Below, in pieces: positions 59,493 to 64,000 of a stretch of DNA of 64,000 nucleotides. Under the pieces are notes generated by a model. The model made no database searches. It saw only the letters and a program-made list of their open reading frames with translations, and was not told where the DNA came from. Positions within the stretch are counted from its first letter, which is position 1, and every line of letters starts with the position of its first letter. A program made the position numbers and the translations under genes. Source of the DNA: DASUKM01 sp036278735 (GTDB lineage Bacteria; Acidobacteriota; Vicinamibacteria; Vicinamibacterales; 2-12-FULL-66-21); contig DASUKM010000050.1 in the NCBI GenBank assembly GCA_036278735.1, positions 1 to 64,000 on the forward strand, in the 5' to 3' direction.

Positions 59493-60005
59493 TTACTCGC
59501 TTGCGGCCGTCTTCTTCCGGGCCGCCGGCTTCTTCGCCGCGCCGCCCTTCGCCGCCGGCTTCTTCCCCTTCGCCGCCGTCGTCCCCTTGGGCTTCGCGCC
59601 GGGGCGCCGCGGCCGCTTCGCCGCGCCGGGGGCGGCCGGAGCCGCCGACGCCTTCACGACGGCGGGGCGCTCGGCCACGGCCACCGTCAGGTGCGCCGTG
59701 CGCTTGACGACGCGGAACGCCCGCCCCATCGGGGCGGGGCGGATCCGCTTCTGCGACGGCCCCTGGTTGGCGTAGCACGCCCGCACGAACAGCTGATCGA
59801 CGTCGCCGCCGAAGCCGTCCTGCTGCTGCGCGTTCGCGATCGCCGACCGCAGCACCTTCTCGACATCGCGCGCGACCCCCTTGCGCGCGAAGCGCAGCGT
59901 CGCGAGCGCATGGTTGACGTCGCGGCCGCGAATCAGGTCCAGCACGAGCTTCGCCTTCTGGGCGGAGGTCCGGACGTAGCGGGCGGTGGCATGCGCTTCG
60001 ATCAC
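59493..60005 (-). CDS. rplV: Ribosomal protein L22 with Lys/Ala-rich tail
   Basis: This protein has 170 residues. The core (ATARYVRTSAQKAKLVLDLIRG, FVRACYANQGPSQKRIRPAPMGRA) spans about 113 residues. A tail of about 57 residues is almost only Ala, Lys, Pro, Gly and Thr (AKGKKPAAKGGAAKKPA). E. coli L22 is 110 residues. The GTG start overlaps the rpsS stop (GTGA). Confidence 0.97.
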   Translation of the reverse strand: MIEAHATARYVRTSAQKAKLVLDLIRGRDVNHALATLRFARKGVARDVEKVLRSAIANAQQQDGFGGDVDQLFVRACYANQGPSQKRIRPAPMGRAFRVVKRTAHLTVAVAERPAVVKASAAPAAPGAAKRPRRPGAKPKGTTAAKGKKPAAKGGAAKKPAARKKTAASE

Positions 60006-60316
60006 GCTCCGGCTCCCTTCGGCGCGCCCGGCGCGGCGACCGCCGCCGCCTTGTCGGCCTTGGTCGTGTGCCCCTTGAACTGCCGCGTCGGCGCGAACTC
60101 GCCGAGCTTGTGCCCGACCATGTTCTCGGTGACGTACACGGGAATGAACTTGCGGCCGTTGTGGACGGCGAGCGTATGGCCCACCATTTCCGGGATGACC
60201 GTCGATCGGCGCGACCAGGTCTTGACGACCTTCTTCTCGCCGGACCGGTTCATCACCTCGATTTTCTCGAGGAGCGGCACGTCGACGAACGGACCCTTTT
60301 TCAGTGATCTAGACAT
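60002..60316 (-). CDS. rpsS: Ribosomal protein S19
   Basis: This 104-residue protein has MSRSLKKGPFVDVPLLEKIE, WSRRSTVIPEMVGHTLAVHNGRKF and VTENMVGHKLGEFAPTR. An extra Ala-rich tail of about a dozen residues follows. It contacts the tRNA-bound 30S head. Confidence 0.98.
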   Translation of the reverse strand: MSRSLKKGPFVDVPLLEKIEVMNRSGEKKVVKTWSRRSTVIPEMVGHTLAVHNGRKFIPVYVTENMVGHKLGEFAPTRQFKGHTTKADKAAAVAAPGAPKGAGA

Positions 60317-60335
60317 AACTGACAGCTCTCAGCCG

Positions 60336-61160
60336 CTATTTCCTTCTCCGCTGCACGATGAAGCGGTCGGTCGACTTCCGGTTCCGCGTCTTGTAGCCCT
60401 TGGTCGGCACGCCCCACGGCGTGACCGGGTGACGGCCGCCGGACGTCTTGCCTTCGCCGCCGCCGAGCGGATGGTCGACCGGGTTCATGGCGACGCCGCG
60501 CACGTGCGGCCGCTTGCCGAGCCAGCGGCTCCGGCCCGCCTTGCCGACCGACACGTTCTCGTGGTCGAGATTGCCTACCTGGCCGATCGTCGCCAGACAT
60601 TCGAGGTGAATCTTGCGGATTTCCCCCGACGGCATCTTCACCGAGACGTACTCGCCTTCCTTGGCGACCACCTGCACGCCGGACCCGGCGCTGCGCGCGA
60701 TCTGGCCGCCGCCGCCCGGCCGCAGTTCCACGTTGTGGACCAGGGTGCCGAGCGGGACGTTCTTGAGCGGCAGCGCGTTGCCCGGCAGGATGTCGACCGT
60801 CTGCCCGGCGACAATCGTGTCCCCCACCTTCAGCCCGTTCGGCTGCAGGATGTACCGCTTCTCGCCGTCCGCATACGTGAGCAGCGCGATGCGCGCCGAT
60901 CGATTCGGGTCGTACTCGATCGTCGACACCTTCGCCGGGATGTCGCGCTTGTCGCGCTTGAAGTCGATGATCCGGTACGTCCGCTTGTGGCCGCCGCCGC
61001 GCCACCACGACGTGATCTCGCCGTGGTTGTTGCGGCCGCCCGACTTCTGGAGCGGCTCGGTCAGCGGCTTGTACGGCTCGGTCGCCGTCACCTCGTCGAA
61101 GACCTGCACGGTCTGAAAGCGGCGCCCCGCGGAGGTCGGCTTGTATTTGCGAATCGGCAT
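60336..61160 (-). CDS. rplB: Ribosomal protein L2
   Basis: This 274-residue protein has RNNHGEITSWWRGGGHKRTYR and the peptidyl-transferase-centre motif GVAMNPVDHPLGGGEG with its essential His. C-terminal TRNRKSTDRFIVQRRRK. It is the standard length. Confidence 0.99.
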   Translation of the reverse strand: MPIRKYKPTSAGRRFQTVQVFDEVTATEPYKPLTEPLQKSGGRNNHGEITSWWRGGGHKRTYRIIDFKRDKRDIPAKVSTIEYDPNRSARIALLTYADGEKRYILQPNGLKVGDTIVAGQTVDILPGNALPLKNVPLGTLVHNVELRPGGGGQIARSAGSGVQVVAKEGEYVSVKMPSGEIRKIHLECLATIGQVGNLDHENVSVGKAGRSRWLGKRPHVRGVAMNPVDHPLGGGEGKTSGGRHPVTPWGVPTKGYKTRNRKSTDRFIVQRRRK

Positions 61161-61192
61161 AAATCTGATCCTCGAGGCTTCCAGCCAGCTTC

Positions 61193-61483
61193 TTAGGCCC
61201 CCTCCAGGAATTCGGGCGTCCGTTCACCTTCCCGGAGCTTCACATACGCCTTCTTCCAGTCGGACCGCTGACCGACGAAGCGTCCCTGACGCTTGATCTT
61301 GCCGTGGGAGATCGCCGTCCGGACCGATTCGACCTTCGAGCCGAGCAGCTTCTCGACCGCGCGCCGGATGTCGACCTTGGTCGCCCCCGGCGACACCTCG
61401 AACACCAGCGTCCGTCCCTCTTCGCGCAGCCCGGTCGTCTTCTCGGTGATGAGCGGCCGGCGAATCACGTCTGTGAGCTTCAT
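61193..61483 (-). CDS. rplW: Ribosomal protein L23
   Basis: This 96-residue protein has RRPLITEKTTGLREEGRTLVFEV and KVESVRTAISHGKIKRQGRFVGQRSDWKKAYVKL. It is the docking site for trigger factor and SRP at the tunnel exit. Confidence 0.98.
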   Translation of the reverse strand: MKLTDVIRRPLITEKTTGLREEGRTLVFEVSPGATKVDIRRAVEKLLGSKVESVRTAISHGKIKRQGRFVGQRSDWKKAYVKLREGERTPEFLEGA

Positions 61484-61499
61484 GTGAGCAGCCCGTGGT

Positions 61500-61537
<38 letters not shown>

Positions 61538-61540
<3 letters not shown>

Positions 61541-62158
61541 GGCGAGCACGTCCTGGAGTTTTTCGATCGCGGCGCGCGTCGCGATGATGCGCGTCGTGTC
61601 CATCAGATCGCGCGCCGTCACGCGGGCGCTCTCGACGAGCCGCACCCCGGCGATATTCCGCGAACTCAGGGCGAACCCTTCGTCCGACTGCACGTCGATC
61701 ACCAGCGTCCGGCCCGTCGCGCCCAGCCCGCGCAGCATGGCGGCGGTCGTCTTCGTCTTGCGGTCCTCGGCGACGAGCGCGTCGACGACGGTAATCGCGC
61801 CATCGCGCAGCTTCTGCGCGAGCGCGGCGCGCAGCGCGCCCCGGCGCACCTTCTTCGGCAGGGCATAGTCGTAGCTCCGCGGCTGCGGGCCGAACACGGT
61901 GCCCCCCTTGCGCCACAGCGGGTTGCGGACTTCGCCCACGCGCGCGCGGCCGGTGCCCTTCTGGCGCCAGGGCTTCTTGCCGCTCCCGCTCACGAGCGCG
62001 CGGTTCTTCGTCGCGTGCGTGCCGCGGCGTCGCGCCGCCTGCTCGTGCACGACCGCTTCCCAGATCACGTCCGTCTTGACGCGCCCGCCGAACAGCTCGT
62101 CGCGCAGCTCGACCGACCCGACCTTCTCGTTCTTCGCGTTGACGATGTCGATGTGCAT
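61538..62158 (-). CDS. rplD: Ribosomal protein L4
   Basis: This 206-residue protein has RRGTHATKNRALVSGSGKKPWRQKGTGRARVG and GPQPRSYDYALPKKVRRGALRAAL. L4 lines the exit tunnel and in E. coli represses the S10 operon. It follows rplC by 8 bases. Confidence 0.98.
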
Positions 62159-62166
62159 AACAGACG

Positions 62167-62868
62167 CTACTTCTTGCCCTTCTTCATCATCTGGGCCTTG
62201 CTCGGCTTCTCGGGCTGCCGCTGCGGCTCGGGCTTGGCGGCAATCGCCTTCCGCACGATCAAGTAGCCCCCCGGCGCCCCCGGCACCGCCCCCTCGAGCA
62301 GCAGCAGATGGTTGTCGCCGTCGATCTGCACCACTTTCAGGTTCCGCACCGTCACCCGACCGCCGCCCATCCGGCCCGCCGCCCGCATACCCTTCACGAC
62401 GCGCGAGGGATACGACGAGGCGCCGATGGATCCGGGCGCGCGATGGAACATCGAGCCGTGCGTGGCCGCGCCGCCGCCGAAGTGATGCCGCTTGACGACC
62501 CCCTGAAAGCCATGGCCCCGGCTGATGCCGATCACGTCGACGCGGTCGCCGTTGGCGAACAGGCCGCCGACGAGCACATGGTCGCCGGCCTTGACGGCCT
62601 CCCCGCCGGCCTTGACCGCCACCTCGCGCCGCACGCGCGTCGGCGGCACGCCGGCCTTCTTGAAGTGGCCGCCGATCGCCTTGTTCACTTTCGCGGGCCG
62701 GTCCTCCACGAGCGCGAGCTGCGCCGCCTCGTAACCGTCGGACGGCTGGCCCTTGGCCTGCACGACGACGCACGGCCCGGCCTTGATGACGGTCGCCGGC
62801 GTCACGGTCCCGTCCGTCGAGAACACCTGCGTCATGCCGATCTTCCTGCCGATGATGCCTGTAACCAT
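62167..62868 (-). CDS. rplC: Ribosomal protein L3
   Basis: This 233-residue protein has MVTGIIGRKIGMTQVFSTDGTVTPATVI and RGHGFQGVVKRHHFGGGAATHGSMFHRAPGSIG. A Lys/Gln-rich tail of about 20 residues extends beyond the usual end. It nucleates 50S assembly. Confidence 0.98.
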   Translation of the reverse strand: MVTGIIGRKIGMTQVFSTDGTVTPATVIKAGPCVVVQAKGQPSDGYEAAQLALVEDRPAKVNKAIGGHFKKAGVPPTRVRREVAVKAGGEAVKAGDHVLVGGLFANGDRVDVIGISRGHGFQGVVKRHHFGGGAATHGSMFHRAPGSIGASSYPSRVVKGMRAAGRMGGGRVTVRNLKVVQIDGDNHLLLLEGAVPGAPGGYLIVRKAIAAKPEPQRQPEKPSKAQMMKKGKK

Positions 62869-62894
62869 ACGGTGTCGCTCTCAGCTGCCCGCAG

Positions 62895-63230
62895 CTATTT
62901 GTGCTCCTTACCGAACGCCTTGATCTCCACGTCGACGCCGGCGGGCAGGTCGAGCTTCATCAGGGCGTCGACCGTCTGCGGGGTGGGCTCGAAGATGTCG
63001 ATCAGACGCTTGTGCGTCCGCAGTTCGAACTGCTCCCGCGACTTCTTGTCGACGTGCGGCGAGCGGAGCACGGTCCACTTGTTCTTTTCGGTCGGCAGCG
63101 GAATCGGGCCCGCCAGGCGGGCTCCGGTGCGCCGCGCCGTGTCGACGATTTCGGTCGTCGACTGATCCAGCACGCGGTTGTCGTACGCCTTCAGACGGAT
63201 CCGGATCTTGTCGCTGAATGGTGAAGCCAT
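62895..63230 (-). CDS. rpsJ: Ribosomal protein S10
   Basis: This 111-residue protein has KIRIRLKAYDNRVLDQSTTEIVDTARRTGA, GPIPLPTEKNKWTVLRSPHVDKKSREQFE and RLIDIFEPTPQTVDALMKLDLPAGVDVEI. It is also NusE in antitermination. It follows fusA by 8 bases, with no tuf gene between. Confidence 0.98.
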   Translation of the reverse strand: MASPFSDKIRIRLKAYDNRVLDQSTTEIVDTARRTGARLAGPIPLPTEKNKWTVLRSPHVDKKSREQFELRTHKRLIDIFEPTPQTVDALMKLDLPAGVDVEIKAFGKEHK

Positions 63231-63238
63231 CGTCTCCC

Positions 63239-64000
63239 CTACGCCTTGCCCTGCACGCGTGCCACGACTTCCTCGCTGACCTGATTCGGCGCCGGCTCGT
63301 AACGATCGAAGTGCATCGAAAACGTGGCGCGCCCCTGCGTGCGGGATCGCAAATCCGTCGCGTAGCCGAACATCTCCGACAGCGGCACGCGCGCGCTGAT
63401 GATCTGGGATCCGCCGCGATCCTCCTGCGACTGGATCTGGCCGCGCCGCCCCGACAGGTTGCCGATGACGTCTCCCATGTATTCCTTCGGCACCACCACC
63501 TCGACCCGCATCACGGGCTCGAGCAGCACGGGCTTCGCCTTCTTCGCGGCATCCTGGAACGCCATCGATCCGGCAATCTTGAACGCCATCTCCGACGAGT
63601 CGACGTCGTGGAACGAGCCGTCGTACAGCTCGATCCGCACGTCGTCGACCGGGTAGCCGGCGAGCACGCCGCGCGTGAGGGCTTCCTTGATCCCTTCGTC
63701 GATCGGCTTGATGAACTCCTTCGGGATCGAACCGCCCACGATCTCGTTCTCGAACAGGTAGCCGGTGCCCGGCTCCCCCGGAAACAGGTGGATCTTCGCG
63801 TGACCGTACTGCCCGCGGCCGCCCGTCTGGCGCACGTAGCGCCCTTCGCCGTCGGCCGGGCGCGTCAACGTTTCCTTGTAGGCCACCTGCGGGCGCCCCG
63901 ACGAGGACTCGACGTTGAACTCCCGCCGCAGCCGGTCGACGATGATTTCGAGGTGCAGCTCGCCCATCCCGCGGATGATCGTCTGCCCCGTCTGCTGATC
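63239..64000 (-). CDS. fusA: Elongation factor G, C-terminal part (5' end outside window)
   Basis: The visible 253 codons cover domains III (end), IV and V: MGELHLEIIVDRLRREFNV, VRQTGGRGQYGHAKI, NEIVGGSIPKEFI and LSGRRGQIQSQEDRGG. The frame is open to the window edge at 64000. This is the regular EF-G that drives translocation, as judged by conservation and by linkage to rpsJ. The paralogue at 44.5 kb is the divergent FusA2 type. Confidence 0.97.
   Translation of the reverse strand, partial: DQQTGQTIIRGMGELHLEIIVDRLRREFNVESSSGRPQVAYKETLTRPADGEGRYVRQTGGRGQYGHAKIHLFPGEPGTGYLFENEIVGGSIPKEFIKPIDEGIKEALTRGVLAGYPVDDVRIELYDGSFHDVDSSEMAFKIAGSMAFQDAAKKAKPVLLEPVMRVEVVVPKEYMGDVIGNLSGRRGQIQSQEDRGGSQIISARVPLSEMFGYATDLRSRTQGRATFSMHFDRYEPAPNQVSEEVVARVQGKA

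Overview
The window is high-GC bacterial chromosome, densely coded, with many ATGA/GTGA start-stop overlaps and several GTG starts. Gene order and protein style (type IV pilus locus ordered pilB-T-C-S-R-A as in myxobacteria, a VKOR-DsbA fusion, stand-alone MacB-type permeases, a four-helix-bundle gene, short-repeat-filled spacers) suggest an Acidobacteriota member, perhaps Vicinamibacteria. This is an inference from style; no rRNA gene is present to confirm it. No tRNA, rRNA, CRISPR array, insertion sequence or phage gene was seen.

Layout. (1) 1-13.7 kb, minus strand: type IV pilus assembly set 1. In transcription order it holds a PilA-like pilin, a VKOR-DsbA disulfide enzyme, an ABC-2 ATPase and permease, a TPR protein, prepilin peptidase PilD and an orphan histidine kinase. 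After a 156-bp gap come the minor pilins FimT/PilV/PilW/PilX, the tip protein PilY1 and a zinc-ribbon/TPR protein cut by the window edge. (2) 13.8-29.0 kb, both strands: a surface polysaccharide or glycosylation cluster. It has an initiating phosphoglycosyltransferase, GT26 and GT2 glycosyltransferases, an epimerase, a CMP-sugar synthetase-like enzyme with a 2-hydroxyacid dehydrogenase and a DUF115 protein, three methyltransferases, a flippase and two large membrane proteins. (3) 29.1-37.4 kb, minus strand: pilB-pilT-pilC-pilS-pilR and pilA, with a consensus sigma-54 promoter before pilA. (4) 37.4-46.7 kb: a PorV-like barrel protein, a Yip1 protein with a MacA-type adaptor and two MacB-type permeases, a four-helix-bundle gene, and an EF-G-like GTPase. 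(5) 46.75-64 kb, minus strand: fusA (partial) followed by the complete S10-spc-alpha ribosomal superoperon from rpsJ to rplQ, including secY, adk, map, infA, rpmJ and rpoA.

How the parts fit. Regions 1 and 3 together make most of the cytoplasmic and pilin-side machinery of a type IVa pilus. The alignment subcomplex and secretin (pilM-Q) lie outside the window. PilB carries two intact MshEN motifs, so cyclic-di-GMP control of extension is likely, and PilS-PilR with sigma-54 should control pilA. The sugar cluster between the two pilus blocks may feed pilus or surface glycosylation.

The strongest unexplained signal is a family of heptanucleotide tandem arrays (consensus CARTYNC, in either orientation). 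They fill at least 13 spacers between 33.0 and 61.6 kb, including spacers inside the ribosomal superoperon. They bracket the four-helix-bundle gene as long inverted repeats, and before rpsM and rpsD they form two matching stem-loops with an identical 15-nt loop core.
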